This document shows, in pieces, positions 44,607-54,281 of a stretch of 64,000 bases of DNA. The DNA lies in assembly GCF_023349125.1 (NCBI RefSeq), contig NZ_JAKIKT010000008.1:1-64000 (forward strand). Direction: 5' to 3'. Position 1 is the stretch's first letter. Every line of letters starts with the position of its first letter. The notes beneath the pieces are model-generated. The model ran no database searches. It was not told where the DNA came from and was given only the letters and a program-made list of their open reading frames with translations. Source of the DNA: Shewanella corallii. Lineage in GTDB: Bacteria > Pseudomonadota > Gammaproteobacteria > Enterobacterales > Shewanellaceae. A program made the position numbers and the translations under genes.

Positions 44607-45914
44607 CTAATTGCGTTTAAGCAGTGGCGGCAGAGTCCACCAGGTCAATGCCCGCCACAGCCACTCCATAGGTCCTTGCCTGAATACCGCCAGCCACAAT
44701 CCACTCACGACAATCTGCATCAAGCCTATACACACAGCCACCAAAAACAGTGCCTCCCGGCCCAACTGCGCATACCAGCCAAGCCCATAGCCGAAAAAGA
44801 TCAGCGCCATAATCAATGACTGCCCCAGATAATTGGTTAGCGCCATGCGTCCGACATTGGCCAGTGCTTTCTGCAGCTGTTTCCCCCTGTCTCCCCTCCC
44901 GAGCCAGAGGCAAAGGAGTCCAAGATATCCTAGGGACATGAGTGTCGACGCCAGAATATTGGGCACCAGCCCAAAACTGAACCAGGCGGACATGCTCCAA
45001 CCCATATCATGATTCCACCAAAGCCCGAACAAAGACAATGCAAAACCGCCGCCCACTCCTGCAAATGCCAACCTTTGATAAAGCCGGACTGGCGCGCTAC
45101 CGCTGAGCCACCCCAAACGCAGCAGAGCAACGCCGATACACATCATGGCAAATGCCTTGAGTGCCACAGAGAAAAACCAGTTCAACAACACGAAGTCAGC
45201 TCCGGCAGCCATTTCGCCACCATCCCAATTAGCCCCTCGCAGAAAATGCATCAGTTGTTGATAGTCACCTTGGTAGAAGGCTTTCATCGCAATTAGCTGC
45301 TCGGCATCTGGCGCAAAAAAAGCTCCCAGGTCCCGCCAGGCAGCATCGCCCAATACCTCGTGACTGACGCCATCCATGGTTCCCAGGAAAGCCGCGCCGA
45401 CCAAACACAGGCCGGCGACGATCATTAAGTTCATCGCTCTGAGGTTAAGCAGAGGAAACAGCATAAAGCCGAGCATGGCATACAAAGTAAGAATATCGCC
45501 GTTCCAGAGAAACCAGGCATGGCTTATCCCGATCACCAATAACCACAACTGGCGTCTGATAAAAATGCCGCCTGCACTGCCCTGTTCGGTTCTAAGCTTG
45601 TCGCATAACAAAGCGGCCCCGGCCCCATAAAGCAGAGCGAACAGCCCCATAAACCTCTGGTCAAAAAACAGATAAGAAACAGCAAAGAAGGGGTAATTGA
45701 GAGGATTATCAGTATCCCATGACATGGGGTTCAAATAGGCACTCATGGGCATGGCAAAACTAATAATATTCATAAAGGGCAAGCCCAACAGTGCAAACCC
45801 TCTGATAATATCCAGACTCTCCAATCGCCCGCTAGGGTTTATACCCGTATTCAACTCTGTCCCTGCCAAACTCAAATCCCTCACTTTGAACCCCGACCAT
45901 GCTTGCACAGTCAA
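44607..45914 (-). CDS. DUF418 family membrane protein
   Basis: A membrane protein of about 435 residues with roughly ten helices. SGRLESLDIIRGFALLGLPFMNI is the N-terminal DUF418/YeiB block, and LANVGRMALTNYLGQSLIMALIFFGYGLG is the C-terminal block. Function is unknown, perhaps transport. The start is uncertain: the frame is open at 45914, but a GTG near 45884 with GGGG upstream, or later starts, may be used. The first 30 residues lack family pattern. Confidence 0.85.
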   Translation of the reverse strand: MTVQAWSGFKVRDLSLAGTELNTGINPSGRLESLDIIRGFALLGLPFMNIISFAMPMSAYLNPMSWDTDNPLNYPFFAVSYLFFDQRFMGLFALLYGAGAALLCDKLRTEQGSAGGIFIRRQLWLLVIGISHAWFLWNGDILTLYAMLGFMLFPLLNLRAMNLMIVAGLCLVGAAFLGTMDGVSHEVLGDAAWRDLGAFFAPDAEQLIAMKAFYQGDYQQLMHFLRGANWDGGEMAAGADFVLLNWFFSVALKAFAMMCIGVALLRLGWLSGSAPVRLYQRLAFAGVGGGFALSLFGLWWNHDMGWSMSAWFSFGLVPNILASTLMSLGYLGLLCLWLGRGDRGKQLQKALANVGRMALTNYLGQSLIMALIFFGYGLGWYAQLGREALFLVAVCIGLMQIVVSGLWLAVFRQGPMEWLWRALTWWTLPPLLKRN

Positions 45915-45945
45915 CCTTAGCTGTCGAGGCAGGCCTTTTTAACAA

Positions 45946-45977
45946 CAAAAAAGCCGGCGCTGACAGCGCCGGCTTAA
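45946..45977 (-). terminator. terminator after ExeM gene
   Basis: On the minus strand AAGCCGGCGCTG-T-CAGCGCCGGCTTTTTTGTTG, a very strong stem with T run, between the nuclease stop and the DUF418 gene. Confidence 0.9.
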
Positions 45978-45994
45978 TCACAACAGAATCAGTG

Positions 45995-48796
45995 TCAGAA
46001 ATTCACACTGGTGCTGTCCTGCAGACCATTATCATCGGTCACTGTCAGTGTCACTTCATCGGCATCGCGACCACGATAGATGGCAAAGCGGCTGTTTCTC
46101 ACCGTGCCATCGTTGAACTCCCAACTGTGGCTGACAACACGACCATCAGGGTCATAGCTGCGCGACAGGAAGAAATGCAGGCGGAAGAAGCTTACATGAT
46201 AAATGCGAGCTACCGGGGCATCACCGGCATCAATGGTTACCGTCTCGGTTACACTATTTTGCGCTCCTGCGTTATCAGTCACGGTCAAAGTCACCTGATA
46301 GTCACCTGATGCCGCATAAGCGTGGTTCACCTGTTCACCAACACCCTGGCTGCCATCCCCAAAGTCCCAATTCCAATCAACTATTTCACCATCAGTATCA
46401 CTGGAGGTGGAAGTAAAACTGGCCTGCAACCCCTGAATTGCTGTGTCAAAAGAGGCTTCAGGAGCTTCGTTGGCAGGTGTCATATCCAAAGACAGAATGA
46501 CAGGGTCATGATCAGATGAGCGATAGGCATCTGCTGCATACCAATCAACTTGCTGGGACGACGACTTAAACTCAGTGTTGTAATCCAGCGCCCTTGGCTC
46601 GTCGGCATTGATATTCCAATGTGCGCCATCCACCAGTTTCTCGGCCAGAGCAGCATTCAACAATGCATGGTCAAGACTGCCGGTTTCACCTGAGAACACA
46701 TAGGAGTACTCATCTGGCTTCTCAAGCAGGGTGAACAGGTTTTCATACCCAGCTGATTCCAGCTCAGTCACAGGATCTTCCATGGCGTAAGCATTCAGGT
46801 CACCCATTACCACAATAGCCTGTTCAGGGTACTCGCTGGCCAACCAGATGTGGATAGCTTGAGCTGCTCGGGTACGGGTCAGGTTACAGTTGCCCTGGCC
46901 GTCGCCCTGATCAGGATCACCCAGGCTGTCACAGTTGCTGCCCTTGGACTTAAGATGATTTACCGCAACCACCATAGACTCGTCAGTGGCAACATGGGTA
47001 AATGTCTGGGTCAACATTGGACGGTTCTTGGTATCCAGGAACAGCGGCTGCCCATCTGCATCAAGTGGAGAGTTACCACTGTCCAGGATAGAAGCAGCAC
47101 CTTGCGGGCTGACTACAGCGGGACGATAGATAATACCTACTGCAATGGCGTCGGTACCGATTTGCGATACACCCGGGTTCAGGTAGGCGAACTCGGTACT
47201 GCCGGCAGCAGCATTCAGTCCGTTAACCAGATCTGCAATGGCACTGTCAGCACCATATCCGTCGTTTTCAATCTCCATCAAACCAAACACATCGGCGTTA
47301 ATTGCCAGCATAGCGTTGATGATTTTGTCTCTTTGACGGGTGAACTCTTCAGCAGTATCTGCACCACGTGGGGTTGGGAAGCCACCGCCCACGCCATCAC
47401 CATTGAAGTAGTTCAGTACGTTAAAGCTGGCTACCTTGAGGTTACCTTCAAGTGAAGGCGCCTCTGTACGGGCATTGGTGTGAACCACATTCACGGTTTC
47501 GGTAGGCATCACACGGTATTTGCTGAATGAATAATGCAGCACGCCATCCAGATCCGTGACGCTGTCACCCACCCTCAGGGTGTTGGCCGCACTCAGCTCA
47601 GGTGCAGGATATACAACAGGATCCGGGTTCTGCGCGGTTTGATTGTCATCCATCACAATCGAGTCTTTGGCATTGGCAGCGGATACCGCCAGTGCAGGCG
47701 CACCCGGCTCAGCGACCTGAGTCCCAATATAGTGGCGACTTGAGCCCAGAATCACTTCACCAAAGCGAGCAAGGTTGTAGACATCATTGACTATCAAATT
47801 CTGTGGGAACTTCACCAGCATGCCTTCAAAGGCTTCCAGATCACCGACTTCCGCTACCGGTAAGCTTACCGATACAGATGAAGGCATCACCTGGTCGCTG
47901 CCACACAGCAGCTCATCACTGATGTTGCCCAACTGAGTCAGATTGAAAAACTCAGTCACCTGCCCCCGGAAACGTACCAAGTCACCAGCCTGGTAGCTGA
48001 TATCCGTTGTCCCCAGATAAATAAACAGACCTTCAGAGGTCTCGGCGTCAGCATCAACGTCCGCATCAGGCGTCTGCACGTACAAGCCCTTCAGTCCCGG
48101 CATGACAGCAGTGACAACGGCCTGAACGTCCGCAGTGGTATTGACCAGAGGGCTGGCATCGCCGCTGCCCTGAACCGCATGAATCGGTGTTGCTTCAATA
48201 TCACAGGCAAAATCTACCGGCGGAGGAGGTGGCGGTGTCGTACCACCATCAAAGTTGCCCAGATCATCAAAAGTATTGTTGGCAAAGCCTTCCCAACCCG
48301 CCAGCGTCACGGCATCGTCAACTATCGTGTCGGCAGTCAATTCAGTACGGCGCAGGGTATTGTTGGCAGTAGACAGGTCACCACTGCCCCACTCACTACC
48401 CGGGTCAATGCCTACCTGGCCCAGACTGTCTACCACAGTGCCATTCTTTTGCAGCACAATGGCGTCATCACCATTAAAAAAGCTGGCTGAACTGGTGAGA
48501 TCAGTGACCGCTAAAATAGCAGGATCAGCACCATCATCGGCGACAACATAAACGTCACCGGCAGCCAGATTTCCACTCAGTGAAATTCGGGTATTAGCAC
48601 TGGTTGAACCGTTGAAATAGATATCGAGTTGATATGCAGATAAATCGATAGAAGCAGAAGTTGGATTATATATTTCGACCGCTTTATTAAGAGAGCTGCC
48701 CTCTACATATTCGGTAATAATAAGATCATCGGCAGCATAGGACATCATACTGACCCCGCTCAAAGCGAGCGCCAGCACACGTCTTGAATTGGACAT
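45995..48796 (-). CDS. extracellular endonuclease, ExeM/NucH type
   Basis: A 933-residue secreted nuclease. It has a signal peptide (ALSGVSMMSYA), a lamin-tail domain (LIITEYVEGSSLNKAVEIYN, about 25-165), an OB-like region (about 200-430), and an endonuclease/exonuclease/phosphatase domain (KVASFNVLNYF, EIENDGYG, VNHLKSKG, VVMGDLNAY, SSDHDPVILSL). A PKD domain follows (DWNWDFGDGSQGVGEQVNHAY), then a second PKD-like repeat at the C-terminus. ExeM-type enzymes release and degrade extracellular DNA in related marine bacteria. AGGGG precedes the ATG. Confidence 0.9.
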   Translation of the reverse strand: MSNSRRVLALALSGVSMMSYAADDLIITEYVEGSSLNKAVEIYNPTSASIDLSAYQLDIYFNGSTSANTRISLSGNLAAGDVYVVADDGADPAILAVTDLTSSASFFNGDDAIVLQKNGTVVDSLGQVGIDPGSEWGSGDLSTANNTLRRTELTADTIVDDAVTLAGWEGFANNTFDDLGNFDGGTTPPPPPPVDFACDIEATPIHAVQGSGDASPLVNTTADVQAVVTAVMPGLKGLYVQTPDADVDADAETSEGLFIYLGTTDISYQAGDLVRFRGQVTEFFNLTQLGNISDELLCGSDQVMPSSVSVSLPVAEVGDLEAFEGMLVKFPQNLIVNDVYNLARFGEVILGSSRHYIGTQVAEPGAPALAVSAANAKDSIVMDDNQTAQNPDPVVYPAPELSAANTLRVGDSVTDLDGVLHYSFSKYRVMPTETVNVVHTNARTEAPSLEGNLKVASFNVLNYFNGDGVGGGFPTPRGADTAEEFTRQRDKIINAMLAINADVFGLMEIENDGYGADSAIADLVNGLNAAAGSTEFAYLNPGVSQIGTDAIAVGIIYRPAVVSPQGAASILDSGNSPLDADGQPLFLDTKNRPMLTQTFTHVATDESMVVAVNHLKSKGSNCDSLGDPDQGDGQGNCNLTRTRAAQAIHIWLASEYPEQAIVVMGDLNAYAMEDPVTELESAGYENLFTLLEKPDEYSYVFSGETGSLDHALLNAALAEKLVDGAHWNINADEPRALDYNTEFKSSSQQVDWYAADAYRSSDHDPVILSLDMTPANEAPEASFDTAIQGLQASFTSTSSDTDGEIVDWNWDFGDGSQGVGEQVNHAYAASGDYQVTLTVTDNAGAQNSVTETVTIDAGDAPVARIYHVSFFRLHFFLSRSYDPDGRVVSHSWEFNDGTVRNSRFAIYRGRDADEVTLTVTDDNGLQDSTSVNF

Positions 48797-49288
48797 GGTA
48801 AACCCCTAAAAGTCTATTGACAGTTATTTCTTGGCAAATTAACCAAGGTGTAAGCCAATACTAGCTTCACGTTTGCCTTTAGTTTTCAGCCGGGACTTGA
48901 TACCGCATGACTCAACCCCAGATTACGCTAATATACAAGACAGGAGTTACAATAAAATGTCAACAAAGTAGCAACATACAACCCATATCTTTGCATATTT
49001 ACTCTCTATAGGTATTTACTGACCAAATATTAACCACTAAGACCATTTATTTGTTTTCACAAAAGAACAAGCCGGCAACAAAATAACATTTAACCATGCA
49101 AAACATGACGATAAACAAAAACAGCAACTCTGTTTATTTTGTTGAGTTTATCTAGTTTACTTACGGGACAATTATTACCTTAGATATAACCCTGATATTT
49201 GTCAGGACAATATTCATTGGCTCTCACTTTAATCCCAATTCATTAGTGAACGCAGTTAACCCTTTTAGTGGCAGAGATATAGTCTGGT
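48797..49288. other. AT-rich intergenic region, no gene
   Basis: This 492-base gap separates the ExeM gene from the vanZ-like gene. It is AT rich, with many stops in every frame. A minus-strand TTGACA is visible near 48957-48962, but I found no well-spaced -10. No repeat, tRNA or terminator was seen. Confidence 0.5.
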
Positions 49289-49687
49289 TCAGCGGCGGCT
49301 CATCCAGGCATACATTTTCATAGCCACAAAGCTGAATAAAATAATCCCGACAGCATCTGCCAATAAATCTTGCCAGTCGAGAGTACGATTAGGGAGAAAT
49401 GACTGGCTGCCCTCTTCCAGCAATGCAAATAGGCTAACCAATAAGGTCCCCCTTAATATCTTCACTCGACCAATACGCCAATATCGACAGGACAAGGCCA
49501 GATTTGCGACCAGGGTCAGTGTTCCAAACAAACCAAAGTGTCCTAATTTATCGCCATAGGGGATCCCGGCAATAAACTGGAAAAAGATGCTCTGTTGGCC
49601 AGTATTGGCCAGATAGATCACCCAAAGAATAAATCCGAAAAAGCCCAGAGCCAGTGCTGAAAGCCAATACTTCATTTCAATACTCAT
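49289..49687 (-). CDS. VanZ-like family membrane protein
   Basis: A 132-residue protein with four helices and the VanZ-like block YGDKLGHFGLFGTLTLVAN, then ALLEEGSQSFLPNRTLDWQDLLADAVG (conserved E-Q-F-R-D-D-N/A pattern). The family name comes from teicoplanin resistance, but most members have unknown function. The start at 49687 has no ribosome binding site, and a perfect hairpin precedes it. The long frame upstream of it is the shadow of the permease gene. Confidence 0.78.
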   Translation of the reverse strand: MSIEMKYWLSALALGFFGFILWVIYLANTGQQSIFFQFIAGIPYGDKLGHFGLFGTLTLVANLALSCRYWRIGRVKILRGTLLVSLFALLEEGSQSFLPNRTLDWQDLLADAVGIILFSFVAMKMYAWMSRR

Positions 49688-49693
49688 ATAAAT

Positions 49694-49721
49694 AGAGAAG
49701 GGAGCAGATGCTCCCTTCTCT
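49694..49721 (-). terminator. hairpin between permease and vanZ-like gene
   Basis: A perfect 13-base stem (49694-49706 with 49709-49721) with a two-base loop lies just after the ABC permease stop (49726). On the minus strand it is followed by ATTTATAT, a weak T run. It is probably the operon terminator, leaving vanZ under read-through or its own signal. Confidence 0.55.
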
Positions 49722-49725
49722 AATC

Positions 49726-50970
49726 CTAATCCCGCTGCAACGCCACTATAGGGTCCAGCTGCGCCGCTTTTCTGGCAGGGTATAGACCAAACCCTATGCC
49801 TACCGCCATGCAAACCCCCAGCGACAGCAAAATAGCAAAAGGGGACCAGGCAACCGGCCAACCCGCCGCGGTTGCAATCACCATAGCCAACAACATGCCC
49901 ATGGCAATACCAATAAGCCCGCCTGTGGCTGAAATCACCACACTTTCCAGCAGGAACTGTCTGGCAATATCTTTCTGCCTGGCACCCAGCGCCCGGAGCA
50001 ACCCGATCTCCCCGGTTCGTTCCAGAATGGTGGCCAGCATAATATTCATAATGCCTATCCCCCCTACCAGCAGGGAGATCCCGGCAACACAAGCCATCAC
50101 AATATTAAAGATATTCTGGGTGCGCTGGTGTTGAGCCAAAAGATCCGCCGGAACCACCACATCGAAATCCTGCTCACCACCGTGGCGACGTGACAACAGA
50201 TGATTCAAAGATGCAGCGGCCAAAGACGGTTCTACGCCATCGGCCAGAGCCAACTTGAGCCTGTCCAGCTGATCTTCAAGTGGAGCAATATTCATTTTCT
50301 TCAGTGCGGTACTCAGGGGAATAAACACCTGGTTACGCTCACCGCCGAGTTTAACGCCTTCAATTTTGGACTTAATCTCCTCCCCCTCGGCCAGCACACC
50401 TATCACGGTAAACCACTGATGATTGACCTTGATCAGTTGCTCAAGCGCCTGTCCCCGGGGAAACAAGCTTCTGGCAGCCTCAGGCCCCAATACCGCCACC
50501 TGGGTATAGTGAAGTTCATCGTCTTCATTGATCGCCCGCCCGGATGCAAGCTTCATGGCACTGAGAGAAAAATAGCTTGTCGTGACACCCACGACTCTGG
50601 CATCACTGGTACCATTGGCGCTGAACAGGCTATAGGTTTTTATCTGCTTCTCTGCACTCCACTGGTTGATAAAGGGCAAGGTATCACCAACCGCATCCAC
50701 ATCCCGCAGGCTGAGACCAACACTGTGCTCCCGCACGGCTTTGAGCGACTCACCTGTCAGAGGACGGCTGTCCACCACCAGGTTGCGCACGCCCATGGAC
50801 TCAATCATCTTAAGCGCTTCCTTTTCCGCCCCTTCCCCCACACTCAGCATGGCAATTACGGCCCCGACACCGAATATCATCCCCAACAACGTCAAAGCAG
50901 TGCGCAGTTTATGGTGGCGCATTTCAGCAAAAGCCTGATTAATACCCGGCCAAATCCCCGACTGTCTCAT
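49726..50970 (-). CDS. ABC transporter permease, MacB-like
   Basis: A 414-residue permease with one helix at the N-terminus (LRTALTLLGMIFGVGAVIAM) and three at the C-terminus (NIVMACVAGISLLVGGIGIMNIML, SVVISATGGLIGIAMGMLLAMV, LLSLGVCMAVGIGFGLYPARKAAQLDP). A large periplasmic domain lies between; this is the FtsX/MacB topology. It lacks its own ATPase domain, which is encoded by the first gene of the operon. Its start overlaps the preceding adaptor stop by 4 bases (ATGA). Confidence 0.9.
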   Translation of the reverse strand: MRQSGIWPGINQAFAEMRHHKLRTALTLLGMIFGVGAVIAMLSVGEGAEKEALKMIESMGVRNLVVDSRPLTGESLKAVREHSVGLSLRDVDAVGDTLPFINQWSAEKQIKTYSLFSANGTSDARVVGVTTSYFSLSAMKLASGRAINEDDELHYTQVAVLGPEAARSLFPRGQALEQLIKVNHQWFTVIGVLAEGEEIKSKIEGVKLGGERNQVFIPLSTALKKMNIAPLEDQLDRLKLALADGVEPSLAAASLNHLLSRRHGGEQDFDVVVPADLLAQHQRTQNIFNIVMACVAGISLLVGGIGIMNIMLATILERTGEIGLLRALGARQKDIARQFLLESVVISATGGLIGIAMGMLLAMVIATAAGWPVAWSPFAILLSLGVCMAVGIGFGLYPARKAAQLDPIVALQRD

Positions 50971-52157
50971 CTTATTTCTCCCGGCCGGGTCAGTGCCACG
51001 ACATCACCAGATTGCAGTCCACTGGCAATCACTGTGCGGTTAAGGCTGCGTTGTGCAGGTTCCACTGTTTGCTGACGATACTCGCCGCCATCGCGAACAA
51101 ATACCCAATATTTACCATCCTTTTGGAACAAAGCCTGGTTAGGCACGGTAATGCCAGTGTCCAAATCCAGCACATCTATGCTGGCAGAGACCTGACGTCC
51201 GGGTTTCATCAACCCGGGTAAGGTTTCATCCAGCGCGACCACCAGCTCAAAGTAGTTTACCGGGCTGTCTTTCTCTCTGGGTTTTGCCAGCGCGTCCACC
51301 TGAGATACTGTGCCGGTGAAAACCCTTTCAGGGTATGCATCCAGCCTCACCTCAGCCCGTTTGCCCACCGCCAGTCCTGCGGCTTCGGACTCAAGTACAT
51401 AGAGTCTGGCCTGCATCCTGGACGTATCTGGCAATATGCCGATCTCCATGCCCGACCACACCATGTCACCAATAGCTGGCTCTTCACCACTCCAGCCACG
51501 ACGATAGACAAAAATGCCATCGTGGGGAGCCTTAATCTCCATAAAGGCCAGATTGTTTTCATATCGGTTCATCTTGCTCAAATGGCTTTTCTGTTTCAGC
51601 TCCAGCAAAGACTGCTCCGCCTGTGCCTGACTGTCATGCTGATCAAGTCCCCAGCCCAGATAGTCCTGCCGGGCTTCCAGATAGGATTGATTACGCATCT
51701 GATCGATAATGTCTATCTTGGTGTAAACACGCTCATCCTCGCTGAAAAACCGTCTGGCCAGCTCCAACTCTTCATCGTTGACGTCAGCATCCAGGTTCAG
51801 CTGGCGACTGGCCGTGGTGTCTTTCTCTGTCTGTATCTCTTTGTCCAGACCCAGTTTGTCGAAGGCAAAACGCTCCAGCTCAAGATTGTGGCTCTCCCGT
51901 GAAGGGTCGAGTCTGGCAACCACGTCCCCGGCCTTTACTTCACTGAAGTTGTCCCTGATCCAGGCCAGAGACTGAGGCCCTCTGAGACGGGGAGGAACCG
52001 TAACCGCCGTGGATTGGCTGGCTTCCAGCTCTCCCTGAGCGGGGATCCTGACTTCCAGCCCGGAGTCGGCCACAGTCATGGTCAATACATCCTGGCGCGC
52101 ACCATCACTGCAGCCAGCCAACAGCCCCAGGGTAAACATTGCATAAATCAGTCTCAT
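50967..52157 (-). CDS. membrane-fusion (HlyD-type) lipoprotein, third
   Basis: A 396-residue periplasmic adaptor. A lipobox (LLAGCSDG) precedes a barrel-sandwich half-motif, coiled coil (about 95-205), the second lipoyl half (YENNLAFMEIKAPHDGIFVYRRGW) and a beta-barrel domain (AEVRLDAYPERVFTGTVSQVD). It has a MacA-like role: it docks the permease to an outer-membrane channel or substrate. No TolC-like gene is in this operon. It overlaps both neighbours by 4 bases. Confidence 0.87.
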   Translation of the reverse strand: MRLIYAMFTLGLLAGCSDGARQDVLTMTVADSGLEVRIPAQGELEASQSTAVTVPPRLRGPQSLAWIRDNFSEVKAGDVVARLDPSRESHNLELERFAFDKLGLDKEIQTEKDTTASRQLNLDADVNDEELELARRFFSEDERVYTKIDIIDQMRNQSYLEARQDYLGWGLDQHDSQAQAEQSLLELKQKSHLSKMNRYENNLAFMEIKAPHDGIFVYRRGWSGEEPAIGDMVWSGMEIGILPDTSRMQARLYVLESEAAGLAVGKRAEVRLDAYPERVFTGTVSQVDALAKPREKDSPVNYFELVVALDETLPGLMKPGRQVSASIDVLDLDTGITVPNQALFQKDGKYWVFVRDGGEYRQQTVEPAQRSLNRTVIASGLQSGDVVALTRPGEIR

Positions 52158-53326
52158 GGCATGCGTACCTCATCGCCCGGGGTCAGGCCGTCGACTATGG
52201 TTACCATGCCATCTCCCCTGACGCCGACTTCAACCGGCTGGCGTCGGTCGCCAAACAGGGATGGCACAAATACATAGGCTTCTCCTGCATCGTAGTGCAC
52301 GGCCCGGCTGGGCAATAACATCGCATCGGCACGGGAAGGCAGTTCAATTTTGATTTTGGCAGTCATTCCCGGACGCATGAGTTCGGTATCCGGGTCGTCA
52401 ATACTGGCCAGGGCATCGAATACCATTAACGGCATCTCCTGATTCTTGGGCCTGAATACGGCGCCAAGCTCGGTGATCTGCCCCAGAAATCTGCGCTCTG
52501 GGTTGGCATCGAGACGAATACTTACCTTTTGTCCCAGAGCCAAACGCCGGGCTTCGACTTCAGGTATCTCCATTTTGACCCGCATCATAGTCAAATCAGC
52601 GATGCTGACGACTGTGCCACCGGCAAAAATAGACTGACCTTCCTGAATTTTGTTGCCCTCGGGATCTGTGCCATAAACCAGAATCCCCTCTCTGGGGGAC
52701 TTAAGCGTCATCGCCTTAATCGCGTTCTGAAGAGCACTCACCTCAGATGCAAACTTCTGTCTGTCGCCTTCCAGCATGGCTTCGCGCTGGGTGATACTCG
52801 CTTTCTCCAGCTCCAGCTTACGCTTAACCAGGGCTACTCTGTCTTTGGCGATTTCCGCATCCCGTTGATATTTGAGCCTGTCAATTTTGGCAACCGTATC
52901 ATCAGAGATGTTGAACTTCATATCTGCCTTTTCATGCTCCATTTGAGCCTGGGCAAGATCCAGTTTAAGTTCCTCTATCTTCTGCGCATTTCTGAGTCGA
53001 GAGGTTTCTATGTCCTGTACTGTGGCATCCAGCTCTGCCTGCTTTACCTGCAGTCGCTGAGCAATTTCCGAGGTGTCCAAACTGGCCACCACTGTCCCCT
53101 CGCTGACCTGCTTTCCTTCCGGTGCCAACTGCTTCACCTGATATTGCCAAACCCGCCTCAGTGCCGGGGGCATCATGGATACTGTCCCGGCAGATTCCAA
53201 CTCTCCGGTCACTTCAATGGACTGAGGTAAGGCTCCCTGAGTTACCTCAGTCACAGGGGCTTTTTCACAGCCGGACAGGACCAGTGTCGCCATCAGCAAT
53301 ACCAACAGGTTTCTGTTATCAGCCAT
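52154..53326 (-). CDS. membrane-fusion (HlyD-type) lipoprotein, second
   Basis: A 390-residue lipoprotein adaptor (lipobox LVLSGC). It has a long coiled coil (about 70-200, LDATVQDIETSRLRNAQKIE), KSPREGILVYG in the lipoyl half and a beta-barrel (VSIRLDANPERRFLGQITEL). I start at ATG 53326 with GGAGG about 9 bases upstream. It overlaps the preceding adaptor gene by 8 bases. Domain plan is the same as the third adaptor, with modest sequence similarity. Confidence 0.87.
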   Translation of the reverse strand: MADNRNLLVLLMATLVLSGCEKAPVTEVTQGALPQSIEVTGELESAGTVSMMPPALRRVWQYQVKQLAPEGKQVSEGTVVASLDTSEIAQRLQVKQAELDATVQDIETSRLRNAQKIEELKLDLAQAQMEHEKADMKFNISDDTVAKIDRLKYQRDAEIAKDRVALVKRKLELEKASITQREAMLEGDRQKFASEVSALQNAIKAMTLKSPREGILVYGTDPEGNKIQEGQSIFAGGTVVSIADLTMMRVKMEIPEVEARRLALGQKVSIRLDANPERRFLGQITELGAVFRPKNQEMPLMVFDALASIDDPDTELMRPGMTAKIKIELPSRADAMLLPSRAVHYDAGEAYVFVPSLFGDRRQPVEVGVRGDGMVTIVDGLTPGDEVRMP

Positions 53327-54281
53327 TGGATTTTTCCTCCAATACCACCTGCACACTCATGCCCGGCTGCAACACCAGATCCGGAGCATCAATACTCAGC
53401 TCCACCTCAAACCAGTTACTTTGCCCCCAGGCCTGCTTCTGCTGTGCCTGGCTACTGATTCGGGTCACTCTGGCGTTAAACTCATTTTCCAACTGAGCAT
53501 CCAGTCGTAGTGTGGCACTGTCGCCTATGGCCAGTTTGTCGATATCAACCTCATTCACCCAGGCTTTTACCTGCAAACCATCCATGGCTGGAATATCTGC
53601 AATCAAGCGTCCGACCTGCACAGTATCCCCAACCTCTGTCTTGCGCTTGGAGCGAAAGTTATAGGCATAAAGCAAGGGGCCGGCAAATCTGGCTTTCAAC
53701 TCAAGACTGTCGAGATCTGTCATGGCGCGCTCCAATTTGAGCCGCGCCTCTTCACGGTCCAGAGCAAGCTTTTCCATCGTTGCTTTCTGCCTGGCTTCCG
53801 CCTCTTCCAGGGCTTTTTTAGCTTTGCTCAACTCAGCCCTCGTTTGCAGCAAATTAAACTGGTTATCGGCGTACTCTTTGGCCGCAATAAACTCAGCCGG
53901 GATCTCGGCATCCAAACCGGCTTTTTCCACCTCCAGTCTGGCCTTTTTGAGATTGAATCTGGCCTGCAGTAAAGCAGCCTGAAGCTCATTTTTCTGACTT
54001 TGCTCCTGGGCCGTTACCCTGAGCAAAGTCGCTTCCAACTGTTCAATCTGATTGTCGATCTCGCTTTTATCGAATATCACCACTGTCTGTCCCGGACTGG
54101 CTATCTCCCCTTCGGGTAGCATCCACTGGATCTGATAGCGCCAGGCTCTGCCAGCTTTGGGGACAGTAAAACGCTGGGATTCTGCTGAAGCAATCTGGCC
54201 TGACAGCACCAGTGCCGACGCTGGTAAAGGAATGGCCAACAGTGCGCCAAGACTTAAACTGAGATAAAGGTTACGCAGCAT
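53319..54281 (-). CDS. membrane-fusion (HlyD-type) protein, first
   Basis: A 320-residue adaptor with a Sec signal peptide (AIPLPASALV) and no lipobox. Coiled coil spans about 70-185 (IEQLEATLLRVTAQEQSQKN, KKALEEAEARQKATMEKLAL), with lipoyl half ELKARFAGPLLYAYNF and barrel DSATLRLDAQLENEF. It is shorter than its two partners. Its ATG (54281) lies inside the end of the ATPase gene (11-base overlap). A GTG at 54290 is possible. Confidence 0.85.
   Translation of the reverse strand: MLRNLYLSLSLGALLAIPLPASALVLSGQIASAESQRFTVPKAGRAWRYQIQWMLPEGEIASPGQTVVIFDKSEIDNQIEQLEATLLRVTAQEQSQKNELQAALLQARFNLKKARLEVEKAGLDAEIPAEFIAAKEYADNQFNLLQTRAELSKAKKALEEAEARQKATMEKLALDREEARLKLERAMTDLDSLELKARFAGPLLYAYNFRSKRKTEVGDTVQVGRLIADIPAMDGLQVKAWVNEVDIDKLAIGDSATLRLDAQLENEFNARVTRISSQAQQKQAWGQSNWFEVELSIDAPDLVLQPGMSVQVVLEEKSNG

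Noticed and set aside
49688..50092. N-terminal extension of the vanZ-like frame to 267 residues
   Set aside because: The extension is out of frame inside the ABC permease gene and resembles no protein; the VanZ family length agrees with a start near 49687.
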